Part shown: positions 35,542 to 48,685 of the stretch, piece by piece | Position numbering within the stretch: position 1 is the stretch's first letter | Layout: each line of letters opens with the position of its first letter | Source: Nageia nagi | Taxonomy: Eukaryota; Pinophyta | Assembly (NCBI GenBank): GCA_050084985.1 | Contig: JBITNC010000001.1 | Coordinates: forward strand, 75,888,001 to 75,952,000 | Direction: 5' to 3' | Length of the DNA stretch: 64,000 nucleotides | Program-made: the position numbers and the translations under genes | Notes under the pieces: model-generated | Seen by the model: the letters and a program-made list of their open reading frames with translations, nothing else | What the model was told of the DNA's origin: nothing | Databases searched by the model: none

Positions 35542-37501
35542 TAATTCATAATTCTTCCTTGGTTGAAATAACTCAACCCTAAGTTTATTTAAATTCATAA
35601 TGTGACCATATCCATAAATAATAATCAATTAAAAATTAATATTGAGAGCAATGCACGATGTAATTTATAAGTATTTTTAGCTAACACCCAACCTATATTA
35701 TTTATGAATCATACCAAACCTAATGTTTATGAATCATACCTAACCTATAATATGTATGGATAACATATAGTACATAATGTTTATGGCTAAGACCAAACCA
35801 AAAGTGAGTATTGCTAATACCAAACCCAAATTATTTAAGGCTTACATAATATTCATAGCATTTATGGCATATTTAAAACACATAGTGTTTATGGGTAACA
35901 CCTAACCCATTCACTTGCATTGTATAAAGTCTTCAAATGTTATTTTTCAATGCCACATAAAATGTTTTGTAAGTACTTACATTTCAATACCAATATTCTT
36001 TAAATGTTATAAATCAAATCTCATTTAGTTACCCCATATCTTTCAATCATAGGTTTATTATAAACATAGAAACTACACTAATTTAAATAGAAGTTTATGC
36101 AACCTTCAATTGGACTTTTTTCACTAGCTAACCTAGAAGCATACACCATGTCATCATAAGTAACCTTCACAAGAATATTCTCATAATAATATTCTTTATA
36201 AAATTTGTAGTCACAACCACAACAGAATCCAATCCCATCCCCTTACAACGATATTTCATGAAATCATATTTGCAATTATAAAACTCCTCACTATATTAAT
36301 ATGAGATCATGTATCCATCATGAACCTCTATAAAAAGTACAAAGAGAATATATTTGTATCTATGTTAGTAACAAATGCACCTTTTCTAGGGTACCAAAAG
36401 GAACAATAATAAAGTGTTGATGAGTACACAATGCTTTATTGGGTTTCCCTTGCTATTAATAATTAAGTATTATTTGAGTATATTCAATTAAATTTATGTA
36501 AAAGTAACATCCATCCTTAACTTTATATTATGAATGTTTCTATGATCTACATTTCATTCATAAGATTTATAAAAAATAAAATATATAGCAATAAAATTTT
36601 TGTAGTAGGGAAGTCATTATTTACATGACTTCTCCTCTTCAACATATAAATCCATCCTCAAGCACTCTAAACCATGTTGAAATCTATAGAAAGTTTCCAC
36701 AAAGGTTTATTTCAAGGGTTTATGGTGGATAAAGAATAACATATCTTTGAAGAGGATGTGCAAAGTATTGAAAGCATAATATCCCAAAAATTATATAGTA
36801 GTAATATTTCAAGAATTAAGAGATATGATGGAGAGAACATGAGGTTTAGAAATATCCCTTTATTATTATCAATTGTAGATCAAGTTGGATAGAACATTTA
36901 GTTGGTGATAATATGATAGTAGAAGATTTATACAACCATCGAATTGAAGGCTTGATGGATACACATAAAAAACTTATTACCTTATTTTAATGAACTTTGT
37001 AAAAATAACATATCATAGAGAATATATATATTGCTTAAATTATGTTAGTTGCATATAATTTGGTCCATGATTTTTTATCAACTCCACCATATGTTTCTAT
37101 TGTAACCCATTCTTCATATGTTATTTCACCATCCACATCATGTACTCTTTATTTTAATATTGACTTACACTAAGAGTTCTACATGGAATTCTCTCATAGT
37201 TTAGTTTGTAGATTATGAATCCCTCTATCATTTCAACTCAGCCAATATGGATTCATCATCATTTGGGCATCTCATTCCTTTATCTTTTTTACTATCAATA
37301 TCACACTCCATGGATTCCATCTAGTGATTGTTTTTCTATGTGGAGCTAGTCCACCTTGGAATCTCACAAGAACAAATATAGGAGAAGAGTGTTTGGCTCA
37401 ATGAATACACCCTCATATTTAACTATCAAGTCTAAGAGTAGTTTAGTTTTTTGATCTCACTCTTCCACCTAATAACTCACTCTTTCTCTAATACCACTTG
37501 A
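35542..37501 (-). mobile_element. Internal region of a small LTR element with initiator-Met-like primer site
   Basis: About 1.96 kb between two related LTR copies. On the minus strand tggtattagag at 37496-37486 starts 5 nt inside the right LTR and differs by one base from the usual plant initiator tRNA-Met primer site (tggtatcagag). No Gag or Pol motif is readable. A 49-codon clean run near 36090-36240 (minus) is not recognisable. This is either a short non-autonomous element or a heavily deleted copia. Confidence 0.6.
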
Positions 37502-37735
37502 TGTAGGAAAAATTCCTACATGCTCTTTCATTAAAATAAGATGTCTTTTAATTTAATAAGATACAAAAAATACCACATGGGTTTCGTACATTGTATCTCA
37601 AAAAAAATGGGCTAATTGCGCACCCACTCACATTTATTTATTCCACCTCTTAGTGCACCAACAATAAAATATTTATTATTATACTTTTTGAATATTTAAC
37701 TCCATTAAGACTAGTAGATCTAGATTTGGGTTACA
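37502..37735 (-). repeat. Right (5') LTR of the small minus-strand element
   Basis: 234 bp, TG at 37502 and CA at 37735. It starts tgtaggaaaaattcctaca, an inverted repeat in itself. The first 50 bp recur at 12941-12992. Confidence 0.7.
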
Positions 37736-39229
37736 TCATTTTTTCTCTAAAAATAAAAATCATTACTTGAAAAATAAAAAATGTATTATTTAATTTTTTT
37801 TTAAATGGGACATGTTAGCAAAAGCTACTAATCCTCTCATAGTTGTGATTCTTCGCATGAATCACACGCATTAGGTAAATCATAGGTTCTTTGCCCAAGC
37901 AAGATTTTTTATATTAGGGTTTTATTTGGGCCCCACAAACTAGTCATAATACAAACAAAATGGGTCAAACTACAACCATGTGGTACCACCAGGGATCCAT
38001 CAAGGGGATTTGAACTTGCAAACTCCTCCCACTTATTTGAATCAATTTTCCACCATGATGTTCCCTTAGGGACATATGTATTATTTAAATTATTAATATT
38101 TTACTAAAATATTAAATTAGAAGAATCATTAATTAAATTAAATAACTATAATATAATCACTATATCTAATATTCACACATATATGAATTTATATTATAAA
38201 AATTATTTATTAAATTTAATATTTTTAAAATATATAGATATTTCATTATAACATGAATTTCCTACTCCCTTTATTGATGTAAGCATGACAATCTAAATAA
38301 AGATACATGCATGATGCATTTCATCAAGACAAATAAATGAAAACTCAATTTAACATGAGATATTTTACTCAAAAAAATTTAAATAGGGATCAAATTTCCC
38401 CCTTCAAGCTTACACTTTCTAACAAAAGATAGCATCTTGTGCACCTTCATATTGATATTGGTGGGGCCCATCTAATTTTTGATAGTTTTGAAAATATTAT
38501 GTTTATGAATGTGTTGTAGTATAAATCAATTTTAAAATTTAGAATCAATGATCATCATTGTTCCCATGGTCTATGGTTGTAACATTAGAATCTAGATCTA
38601 GCAACATGAGTTCAAATCTTAGGGATACCTATTTGGAAAAAAAATAGTTTCAAATGTTTGTATATTTGCTTCATGAATATGTGAATAGTTTTAGGACTTT
38701 TAAATTTTTAAATATGCAAGTCACATTCATGAAGAAAATGTGACTACATGTATATTCACTTCATGAATGTAATTACATGTGTTGTTAAAAAAAGTGATGG
38801 GCTCAACCAACATCAGTAAAAAGGTACACATGGTGTTAATTACAAAGGGGGCTACTATTGATCTGTAAAAATCCCATAAGCTATTATATTTTATTCATAA
38901 AATATAGATTTCAAAAAATTTAGATGACCTACTTAAAGTAAATGGGTTAGTAGTGGCTATTGTAGAAAGAAACCTTTGGTTATCTTACTTGCATAGATTT
39001 CATCCTCAAAATTAAAATGTTATCATAAATATTCATATAAATAATGTGATATTAATTAAATTTAGTTACATAATTTCAACACAAAGAGGTTTATATTGGT
39101 TCCTCCCAATGGGGAAGTACATCTAGTTTAATAGCTTTATTTAATTATGGGTACGAATGAACCATTGCAAGTGACATAATATTGAAAATATTGTTGCAAT
39201 AACATAAATATTCTTTATTCAATTTCAAT
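37736..39229. other. Spacer with two pol III B-box-like sites
   Basis: No gene. Two places carry tRNA-like B boxes: minus strand near 38011-38025 (agttcaaatcccc) and plus strand near 38610-38622 (gagttcaaatctt). The second has an A-box-like tggtctatgg 41 bp upstream. They could be worn tRNA-derived SINEs; no target duplications were found. The rest is AT-rich. Confidence 0.3.
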
Positions 39230-40740
39230 ATTTCTAATCTCCTTGAGTTCAAATTATCTTCTCCAAATCTTAGTGAAAGGAACTAAAACTGTCTCAAAAG
39301 GTGTCTTACTTGAAGTGTGAACTACCATATTATATGAATGTTGAATATAAATAATAAATTCATCCAAGTATTATAACTCTTGCATAATTTAACCTCTAAA
39401 AAGATGAATAATGGTTCTATTTACTAGTTCAATTTGGCATTTATTTGAGAATGAATATTGGTATTTCTCTTCAACCTTGTATCAATTCTTTCCCATAAAT
39501 AAATCCAAAAATTCCTCAAGAATCATGAATCCTTATATGAAATAATTGAACTAGGAAAACTAATGTGAAACCCCCACATAATAAAAAAATATATGCAACT
39601 TCTTATCCCATAATAGGCTTCTTGCATGTAATTAAAATGTCATCTTAAGAAACCTATCCAGAATGATAACAAATAGTCATTTCCCCTTTTATAAATTGGT
39701 AATCTACCTACAAAATCCATAAAATACTCTTCCAAGGGCAATTTATTATGGGATGTGGTTGATATAAACTTAATTTCTATTACTAGGCTTAATTATACAA
39801 CACATGACATATCCTCTAATGTACTTTACAACTTGATCTTGCATCCTAGGAAAATACATATACCTTTGTGAATTTAAAATTATCATCTCATGTCCAAAAT
39901 GACAGTATTTTATATGTATGTGCCTCTCTAATCAATTGAATTCTTTCACTATCTAGAAACACATAAAATAGTCAATTATCAAGAAGTGCATCCCTAATAT
40001 AATATTCATCAATACCTTTAGAATCTAGTGTAGATGATTATTTCAAATACTAAGATATTTTTCTAAAGTTTTCATCTTCCACATATGCCTCCTAAAAAGC
40101 ATCCTAAATAAAAGGGAAAATTTTCTTCAAAGTTAACAAAAATAATTATGCTCCTAGAGAACTAGTGGTGGTCCTTTGTTTAGAATCAGAATAATTAGTG
40201 GTCTCTTTCCCTATAGTAGGTTGTCTAAAAATCATTTCATATATCTTTTTATGTTTTCCTTACTGTATTTCAAAATTAGGTGAATTATTTCAAAAATTCC
40301 ATACAATGATATTTTCTTGTTTGTTTCAACTTTGATTGAGTTTGCAAGTATTGTAATGTATGATGATTAGTATGGATAATTATACCTTTTCCCATTAGAT
40401 AATACTTTCATTTATTCACTTCTTGAGCTACATAAACAACACCCTATCACATGTAGGATAGTCCAAAATTGGCCCATTAAAATTCTCTAAATGATAAAAT
40501 ATAGGTTTTCTTCCTTGCTTGAAAAACATTCACATTGAATACTCACTAGCATTAGTCTCAACTTGAAAGGATTATGCTAGGGAATGCTTAAGTAGGTTCA
40601 TTGCTAATTTTGTATTTTAACATTTGAAATGATGTTTGTTTCTTCCTTACATATGAAAACAAAATTACCTCTTACATGTTGTGTCATGCAAAGGTGAAGT
40701 AATATTGGAAAATTCAGTAATAAAATTCCTAAAATATTGA
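39230..40740 (-). pseudogene. pol: Ty3/gypsy pol remnant: RT end, RNase H, integrase
   Basis: On the minus strand, from high to low coordinate: an RT thumb YFRNFITEFSNITSPLHD near 40730-40675. Then RNase H with the FKVETNASEYS start near 40585 and a HTNHHTLQYL block near 40350. Then an integrase finger with HFGHEM...YMYFPRMQDQVVKYIRG near 39910-39800 and its C-x-C pair, the core MDFVGRLPIYKRGNDYLLS near 39720-39660, and IELVNRTIIHLFRG with IQHSYNMVVHTSSKTPFETV near 39430-39260. No second RNase H is present, so it is not Tat; the motifs are closer to chromovirus-type elements. Many frameshifts and stops. RT upstream of the thumb is missing, replaced by the TIR element at 40743. Confidence 0.8.
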
Positions 40741-40742
40741 AC

Positions 40743-41726
40743 ATATGGATAAGTGCAAGAAGATGAGTCCCACTTTTGGCCAAAATGTGGAAGTGATTTC
40801 CCTAACTTTTAGGTTGCTCATACTTGATCTCAAAATTTCAAGCACTTAGATATGATTATTGAAAAAGGTCACTTGGGTAAAAATGTAGTTCTCGAAGTCT
40901 AGTTTTCAAATATATAATATTTCTAATACCCAATTGATAAAATTAATATTTGGTAGGCATGTTTAAAAACCACTATTTAAAAAATACAATTTCAGGACCA
41001 TACCCCAATTATGTCCAACAAGAATAGTAACCTAAATTAAAATATATTTTAAAATACTTTTGGGTAAATATACCTAAGATATCAAATATTGTGGAGGATA
41101 TTTTTTGTAATTTTTTCAAAATATTTTATTTTTTATTAATTATTTATTAATTGTGATTATTATTTTGAAAATTGCTCATTTTCCAAAAAGTATAATTTGA
41201 CCTAAACTTATTATTTTTGATTTATTTTATTTTTTAATATTATGAAGAATTATAGGTAGATTGTGCACATATATTATTCTTTTTCATAATTCCAAAAAAA
41301 TAAAAAGTTATTAAACAAATACAAAACCCATTATTTAAAAATACGATTTCAGGACAATACCCATGTGTCCGTTAACCATAATTGGACCTAAATTAAAATA
41401 TTTTTGTAATCCTTTTGTTTAAAGATACCTAAGTTACTAAAAATTGTAGAGGATATTTTTTTGTATTTTTTTCATGAAAATTTTATTTTTTATTCGTCCA
41501 TGATTATCGTTTCAAAAAATATCGTGTCCAACAAGCATAATTTGAACAAAACTTATCAATTTTAATTTATTTTTTTATTTAACTTGTGAAAAATTGTATG
41601 GAAATTGTGCACATATAGTTTTTTTCACAATTCTAAAAAAATAAAAAAATATTAACAAATACAAAAACCTAGCAATTCATAAGACTTCCTCCAAAGTGGA
41701 ACTCATCTTCTTGCACTTACCCATAT
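40743..41726. mobile_element. TIR element containing two tandem repeats of about 358 bp
   Basis: The ends are inverted copies of about 37 bp: atatggataagtgcaagaag at the left, and the reverse complement of atatgggtaagtgcaagaag at the right. Inside, 40965-41322 and 41323-41680 are related direct repeats (each with tatttaaa-x-atac-x-atttcagga and ttataaatttttcataattc-like ends). No transposase. It is of non-autonomous DNA-transposon type. A related copy flanks the LTR element at 1860-10293. Confidence 0.6.
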
Positions 41727-42179
41727 CCAAGATAAATTATTATTTCCATCATATTTTTGGCCTTATCCAATCCATAATGGATATTAACTTTTAAGTATCT
41801 ATCTTAAGTTGTACACACCAACAATGTGGCTTAAATATACTAAACACTACTTATCAAACTCATACATACTCATTTTTAACAATTGTTCTTCTTGCAATAT
41901 TTGAAGCACTTATTTAAGATGTAAAAAATAATATTACCAAGTATGGTTATGCAAATAATATCATATAAGTAAAAAATAATAAAATAATCAATGTAAGGTA
42001 TAAGGAATTCATTCATTAGCCTCATAAACATGGCTAGTGCATTACAAAAACTAAAAAGAAAAATAAGCCATTCAAATAGGTCTTTTCTTACTTTGAAAAT
42101 TCTTTTCCAAATATTCTCTTACTTGATCCTCACTTGGTGATAATCATTTCTTAAATCTAGAATGATCAATAATCTTATT
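41727..42179. other. Spacer, no gene seen
   Basis: AT-rich sequence between the TIR element and the copia A LTR. No recognisable repeat or ORF. Confidence 0.4.
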
Positions 42180-42688
42180 TAAGTATATGAATACTCCTAC
42201 ATCCAAGATCACCTTGGAGTATTCTTCCTACTTCTAAGTAACAACTCAAAATACTCTCAATAAATCACACACACAAGGGAGGTGAATATGTATATGGTTC
42301 CTCTATTATCAGGAGATTACTCCAATCTAAGATAAATTATATTACTTTTGAAGATACAAGACTCTCCTCCTATCCTTCTTCACACTAAAAGTATTACAAT
42401 CCTTAAACTAGATTGAAGAATGCTTAAGAAGAGGCTTCAATTTATAGAAAAAAAATCTCAGTTTTGGGTCACTCTTTTACCCAAGGGGAATGTCATTATC
42501 CAAATATAAGAATAGTCATATGTGAGAAAAGTTGCAATATTTAATTCCCTAAATACTTAAAAAGGATTTAGGAACATTTTTAAGTATCTAGTGGATTAAA
42601 TAGAGAATTACATAATGAAAAAGAATATCATTATTTAGATACCTTTCTAAGAATAATGTATACAATAGTGCATTATTAGTTATAATAC
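42180..42688 (-). repeat. 3' LTR of copia A
   Basis: Read on the minus strand it aligns with the LTR at 48146-48666: start tattataactaataatgcac against tgttagaatttgtaatgcat, a shared actaaatacttaaaa-type block, and the end around caaggtgatcttggatgtag. A polypurine tract (aagggggag, minus, about 42697-42689) abuts its start. The left edge is approximate. The TG start has decayed to TA. Confidence 0.7.
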
Positions 42689-43582
42689 TCCCCCTTAATG
42701 CAATATTGAGGTAGAAAGAAGAGAAGAAAGAAAGGGTGTGTAGGATAGTTCTCCTCCAAAAGAAATACAATTGGATATGATAACTTAACATCTTAATAAG
42801 TAATACAATCTAGACAAGGCTTCACTACATAGCCATTTAAAAAAATGGTTTACAATACATCAATCATTAACCATAAATGGTTTAATGTAAAAGTAGTAAT
42901 CATTCAAAAATATGTTAACATAATGAGCCTCCATGAGCCTCATACCTAAAGTATGAGTCTACAATCTCTAGGAGAATCTTGCAAGCATAAGTAGTTCATA
43001 AACAAAATCAATTAGACATATCATATATAGCATTCATATCTACAAAAGATAAATAAATAAATTAATATCATCCATAAATTGATCAAGTGGTGCATTATAA
43101 TTCATCACAAAGATTTCCAATAAAACCTATAGTGACATGCTATATAAATAATCATGTATTGATCATCCACAAAGCATATGATATTAAAATATGTAGATAA
43201 TAGTTCCTCACACATAGATAAATAAATAGTACTCATAATAATCCATTATATGCTTAAAGTATACAAACAAGTTCATCATACATGAAGAACTAAGTATAAA
43301 AAATGTAACAACCAAGATGAACAAAAAATTATAAATAAGCTCCTCACATACGGAGGACTACACATAAAAAATGTAGACACAAGATCAACACTATACAACC
43401 AAAAATCCTCCTAGGAGGTGAAGGTGATGTCACAAAAAATAATTCATCAAGAATTAAAACTTCACTCACCATTGAGGAAAACTTCACCAACCCAATAGAT
43501 TCCTTAATCTTGTAGAACTAATCCTCCAAGATAATTTTGGTGAATAAATCATACAGTTTAAGTTTGATAGATAATAATGAAG

Positions 43583-44940
43583 CTATGAAGTCCCATCTAT
43601 AACTTTCCACCTTATAAAATGTGCTTGGATTTCAACATTCTTTGTTCTTTGATGGTAAACAATATTCTTAGATAAAGCAATAATTGGATGATTATCTGAG
43701 GAAATATAAGTAGAACCTGATTCTTCAAACCCAATTTTCTTCAAAATATTACTGATCCAAATAACATCCAAGGCTAAAACTCTCATAGCTCTATATTCTT
43801 CCTCTATGGTGGATAAAGTGATGGTAGGCTACTTCTCTAAAGACCAAGAGATAGCATTGAACCAATGTTGAACACACAAGCTATAGTGGATTTTTTGTCA
43901 TCTTTGTTGCCTCCATAGTCATAATTAAGAATCTTAAAAGAACAAAGAAAGGTAACTTGATATATTTGAGAGCAAGACATGTAGTACCCACAATATACCT
44001 CAATATTCTCTTAAACCTAAAGAGATGCTTAACATAAAGTTTTTGCATAAATCTTACCATTAGATTAACTACATAAGAAACATTTGGTTGAGAGATAATC
44101 AAATAAAAAAGATTGCCAATAAGCTACCTATATGTTGTAGCATTTGCCAAATGAGATTTAGATTCAATCTCTAACTTGATTCTAGGAGACATTAGGATAT
44201 CTAAAGGATTGCATTCTTCTATTCCAAAATTTTGTAGAATATCTGAGATGTATTTGGATTGACTAAGGTAAGTACACTCCTTGTATTGATATACTTGTAT
44301 ACCAAGGTAGTAATGCAATAGATCAAGATAATTCATCTCATATTCTAACTTAAGCTTCTATATAGCACTCATTGATGATAACCATATTATTTCCTATAAT
44401 CAAAACGGTCATCAACGTAGATAAGAATCAAGACTAAGTATTTACCTTCATTAAGCACATAGAGATCTAAATCTATGTAGCACTCAGAGAACCCATTATT
44501 TCAGACTATCTTTAAATATTTTCATATCAAGCTCTTGGTGCTTTCTTAAGTCCATACAAGGACTTAATTAGCTTACACAAAGTGATTCATTTCTAGGCAC
44601 AACAAACCCCTCATGTTGAATCATGTAGATCTACATCTAAGTCGCCATTGAGAAAAGCACTCTTTATATCAAGTTGGAATATCTTCCAACCTTGAGATGC
44701 TAAAAGGGTAAGGATTAGTCTTACTATGGATATTTTTACAACGAAGAAACAATTTCTTAATAATCAACTCCATATTTCTAAGCAAAAACTTTAGCCACCA
44801 ACCTTTTCTTGTATTTATAAATCTCACCTTCTAAGTTGAACTATACCTTGTAAACCCATTTATTTCCAATTACATTCATTGAAGTTGGGTATGGAAATAA
44901 ATCCCAAGTTATATTTTTCATAAGAACCTCATATTGTAAC
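43583..44940 (-). pseudogene. pol: Copia A reverse transcriptase and RNase H
   Basis: Minus strand. RT: VLILIYVDD near 44440-44410 (catalytic YVDD intact), YYLGIQVYQYKECTYLSQSK near 44310-44255, PNVSYVVNLMVRFMQKLYVK near 44085-44030 and LKYIKLP. RNase H: WISNILKKIGFEESGS, SDNHPIIALSKNIVYHQRTK and VEIQAHFIRWKVIDGT near 43755-43583, the usual copia C-terminus. Several stops and frame changes separate these blocks. Closely matches copia B (53441-54919). Confidence 0.87.
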
Positions 44941-44989
44941 TTCATAGCATCCATCTAAGAAGAATATTTAGAAGCCTCCTTAAAGTTTG

Positions 44990-46300
44990 AAGGTTCATTT
45001 TAGCCTTTAATTTTGGTAACAAGAGACTTATGAAAAGTTATACTTCTAATTATTCTTCGAATTTGGAGAATTTTCTTTTATGGTGACTTATTTAATTGTG
45101 ATCCAATCACTTAGGCAATCATGAAGGATATTCAAGTACTTCTTTTGAAGAAGAATAACTAAGACCTTCATTGCACTTCACATACCTAGAAACAAATACT
45201 ACCTTTTAAAAAGGAGAATAGAGCCCATACCCTCTATGTTGACTATCATAACTGACAAAGATGCACTTTTTTTATTTACCATTAACTTCTTCATTTCTCT
45301 GAAAACTTATAGGCAAAAGTTTCATAACCAAAAACTCTTATATGAGAAATGTGAGATTTCTTTCTTGTCCATTCCTCATAAGGAGTTTTACCTTCAACTA
45401 CTTTTGTGGGATACTTATTCAAGGTGTAGATATCTATGTTTTCTATTTCACCCTATCAAAATTTAGGAAAGATTTCTCAACATGCATCTATCCATTTCAA
45501 TTATGGTCCTATTCTTTCTTTTAGCAACATCATTATGTTGTAGGGTATAAGAATTGTGAATTATCTTTTGATTCCATGCTTTGCACAAAATTCATTGAAA
45601 TCATTGCTAATATACTCACCTCCATTTTTTTATCTTAGCATCTTATTTTTAAGGTTGGTTTGATTTTCAACAAGGCCTTAAACACTTTGAACATATGAAA
45701 AGTTTTATCTTTATGCTAGAGTAGATAACCAAAGGTCATCCTACTAAAATCATTTATGAACGTAAGAACATAAGATGCTCCTCCAAGTGACTTAGCTTGA
45801 AATGAACCCATAAATTTGAATAAATTAATTTAAGAAGTTTATTTTCTCTTGTTGCCTTCTCAAAATTTTACATTTTCATGTTCTTAATATCCACAAAATT
45901 TTGACTTTTCATGAGTTTAATGATTTTGTGATTGATATGGCCTAAGATTTGATGCCAAAGGCTTCCATTAGATCAAACATTTGTATCTAGGAACATTTTT
46001 TAGGCTCTTCATCAACTATCTACAAATAATTTTTGATAGAGTCTTTTACTAAAGTGGCCAAACCCTTCTTTATACTCCAAGAGTTAGAGGTAAACTCCAA
46101 GGAGTATTTTTTTCTTACTCTTGAATGATTGAAAGTATATTCATTCTCAAATTAAGCACATAAAGAACATTCTCAATCAATTTATCATGTATCAAAGTAC
46201 TTACAATCCCATGAACCTCAAACACAAAGTTATATCCAATCACTACCCTATCCTTCTAAGTTCTTGTGTTTGTGAAAATTTTAAAACTTACCTTTTTCAA
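44990..46300 (-). pseudogene. int: Copia A integrase region
   Basis: Minus strand, read in pieces: DFSRMTFGYLLQHKDKTFHM near 45745-45690, which follows the first catalytic Asp region, then a degraded second block, then KKCIFVSYDSQHRGYGLYSP near 45255-45200 and SSSKEVLEYPS near 45160. These are the copia integrase and its C-terminal GKGY-like end. Frames shift often. The plus-strand frames at 45236-45524 are antisense to it and are not genes. Confidence 0.7.
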
Positions 46301-47216
46301 AATACATATGATTAGTGCACCTTGTATCTACTATCCAATCATTTGAAAAAGAGTGATAATGGAGTAAGGCCACAAACATAAGTAGATTTTATAGTTTTTA
46401 TTTCCTTTGTTTGATTTCACTTTCCCACTTTCATTTTCCTCTTTCTTCTTCTTAAAGAAATGAGAGTCATTTTGGCCATAAATACCACAAAAGTTACAAT
46501 TCCCTTGTGATGTCTGTTTCCACCTTTCTTAAATTATCATAAGCATGAGAATGGCCTCTTATGATGCTTTTATTGAATTAAGGCTTTGCTTCTCCTAATG
46601 CAATGTTATGATCCTTCAGAGTAAATCAAAAGCATTTTTGTTGATGATTTTTTCATGCTTAAATAGGACCTAAAAGATTCTCCAAATGGAAGAGTTCCTC
46701 TTCATCATCTAATCTAGTCTTAATAATACTCCAAAAGTGATTGAATTTAAATGAGAGGCTTTAAAGGATGATGAATACAATGAATTCATCATTGATTTAA
46801 TTACAACTGTAACTAATAACTTGGGTCCTAATATTAATGAACTTGGTAAAAAGTATTGTTACATTCTCATCCGCCCCTTGATGAGTTTGCAGAAGTTGTT
46901 GGAGGATGGTGAACCTTCTAAAAAAGTTTGATACAAGATAAATTTTCTTAAGTTTGTTCTAAGCTTCTTTTACAGAAGTTACATTTGAGATCATAACAAG
47001 ACTTCATCTGATACTAATGGAAAATCATTGAGGTTGCCAATTCATTTTTGTAGTTATAACTCTCTAGGGATTTTGCTTCTTTAAGAGCCACTTGATCTTC
47101 ACTAATAGTTTTTCAAATTTACAAGCTTAAATCTCTTCTTTCATCCTTGGTTCCTAAATTCCCAAAATGTTTGGAACCATAAAAGATGTGTTTTGGTGCA
47201 AATAAGTCACCCATTT
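46300..47216 (-). pseudogene. gag: Copia A gag and protease start
   Basis: From ATG at 47216: MGDLFAPKHIFYGSKHFGNL, then EAKSLESYNYKNELATSMIF, parallel to copia B Gag. A knuckle CNFCGIYGQND near 46500 keeps the Cys pair but has Gln where His is expected. Near 46340, WIVDTRCTNHM is the protease start, keeping the catalytic Asp although the usual DSG reads DTR. Multiple stops and frameshifts. Confidence 0.75.
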
Positions 47217-48145
47217 TCTACAAAATAGATCAATTTAGATAAAAACTTAAAGAAATCATCAATATTAAACTTTGTAAAAAATTGCAAGTTAACAAGTAAC
47301 CAATCAAATTGTTCAATAAACCAAAGTAACAAGTTAATTAGAATAACTTTCTCAAAAGCACACTTTGTAAAAAATGCAAGTTGCCAAGTTGTTAACTAAA
47401 TTAAGTAATCAATCAAATTGTCCAATCAAAATTGTAGTTTAAACCAAAGTAACTAAAATGTCAAATTGAACCAACTTGTAAAAATATTAACCAATTTTTC
47501 ATCATTGTTGCAATTATAAAACTTGTAAAACTTTTTGCAATTAAAGTAAGTTGAAGTTGTACTTTTAGTAGCATTGCAATTTGTAGTTTGCAAGTTAGTA
47601 ACTTTGTAGTTTGTAAGTTAGTAACTTTGTAATTTAGTAACTTTGTAATTTCAAGTGAGTTTTTTCATTGTGTTAGTAGCTTGTAAGTGCATTTATAAAT
47701 TAGTTCATAGGTTAATCTAATCTACAATTGTTGGTTAATACACTTTAATTTAATTTTGAGTATATGTCCATTGTATTAAGCCACTAAACAAAATAATAAC
47801 CACACAACAAAGGGTTAGTAGTTTCCTTGGTTAGTGGTTATTTTACATGGCATAGCTTAAAATTTTTACAACATGTTCTAACACAAATATCCTATCATAT
47901 CAAAAAGTAACAATGATACACTAACTTAAGGGAAAACAACTATAGAGGATGAGTTATCTCTATGGCCATCAACTCATTTGGTTGAGCTATGTTAGATTTT
48001 GAATAATTCTCATAGTATGGTTTATTTTCTCTGCAATCATTGACCATTTCTTTACCTTGACTTCTTTCTCTCTTATTTTCCTTCTTCCAAAGTTCAATCC
48101 TTTCATTTTCTTGATCACCTTATTCTTGCAATATGATGCCTTATT

Positions 48146-48666
48146 TGTTAGAATTTGTAATGCATTATTAGATATCTAATTTGTAATTCACTTAGATTAA
48201 TTTACTAAATACTTAAAAGTATTTATAAATACCTTTTAGTATTCAGGAAATTAAAATAAGTGCAACTTGGCATCCCTCATCCACTTGTAAGAGAAGTTTT
48301 TCCCTTGGTTATAAAGGGGCATACTTGTCCATTGGATTTGGGGATTACCTTTAGGTAAAAGGGTATGCCAAAGAGGGAGTTTGGTGTTATAAATAGGAGG
48401 CTCTCTCTCATGGATTCATAACACTTGTAAGAGGAAAAGTTATGCTCTTGGTTTTAGGAAGATATATTGTAAGAGAAATTTATAATTATTATGAAGTAAT
48501 AGAGTTCTAGATTCAAAGTGAAGTACTCTCACCATGAGAAGAATCACTATACTTTCTTGTTCACTTATGGATGAGTGTATTTTGTTCTTGTCGTGTGAGT
48601 TCCATTGTAGTTAAGAAGAGGATACTTCAAGGTTGATCTTGGGTATAGGAGCCTCTTCTCCTTTCA
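48146..48666 (+). repeat. 5' LTR of copia B
   Basis: 521 bp, TG...CA (tgttagaatttg to ctcctttca). It abuts the copia A leader at 48145. It holds a good TATA box at 48388-48396 and is followed at once by a primer site. Its orientation is opposite to copia A, so it is not the copia A 5' LTR. The 65-codon minus frame at 48611-48808 is noise. Confidence 0.8.
48388..48396 (+). promoter_or_regulatory. TATA box in copia B LTR
   Basis: tataaatag, followed by gaggctctctctcatgg, the usual plant LTR promoter layout at the U3/R boundary. Transcription would start roughly 25-35 bp downstream. Confidence 0.65.
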
Positions 48667-48667
48667 A

Positions 48668-48685
48668 TTGGGATCTAGAGCATCC
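48668..48685 (+). other. Primer-binding site of copia B (initiator tRNA-Met type)
   Basis: ttgggatctagagcatcc starts just after the LTR end. It is close to the common copia sequence ttggtatcagagcatc, with two or three changes. Confidence 0.6.

Larger units (their letters stand above)
42689..48145 (-). mobile_element. Copia A, internal region, interrupted by copia B
   Basis: Ty1/copia order on the minus strand: leader (48145-47217), gag, protease, integrase, RT, RNase H, then a 3' region of about 0.9 kb with short repeats. The leader matches that of copia B (50325-51198) in reverse orientation and stops at 48145, where the copia B LTR begins. The missing leader start and 5' LTR should lie beyond copia B. 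The leader contains a short array of about 24 bp units near 47575-47660 (gttagtaactttgtagtttg). Confidence 0.8.

Noticed and set aside
45236-45524. Two overlapping plus-strand frames
   Set aside because: Antisense of copia A integrase, whose minus-strand motifs are recognisable.
48146-48666. LTR as the 5' LTR of copia A
   Set aside because: The copia A 3' LTR shows that the tgttag end is the LTR start; at 48146 that start faces the copia A leader, so the LTR is in plus orientation and belongs to copia B.
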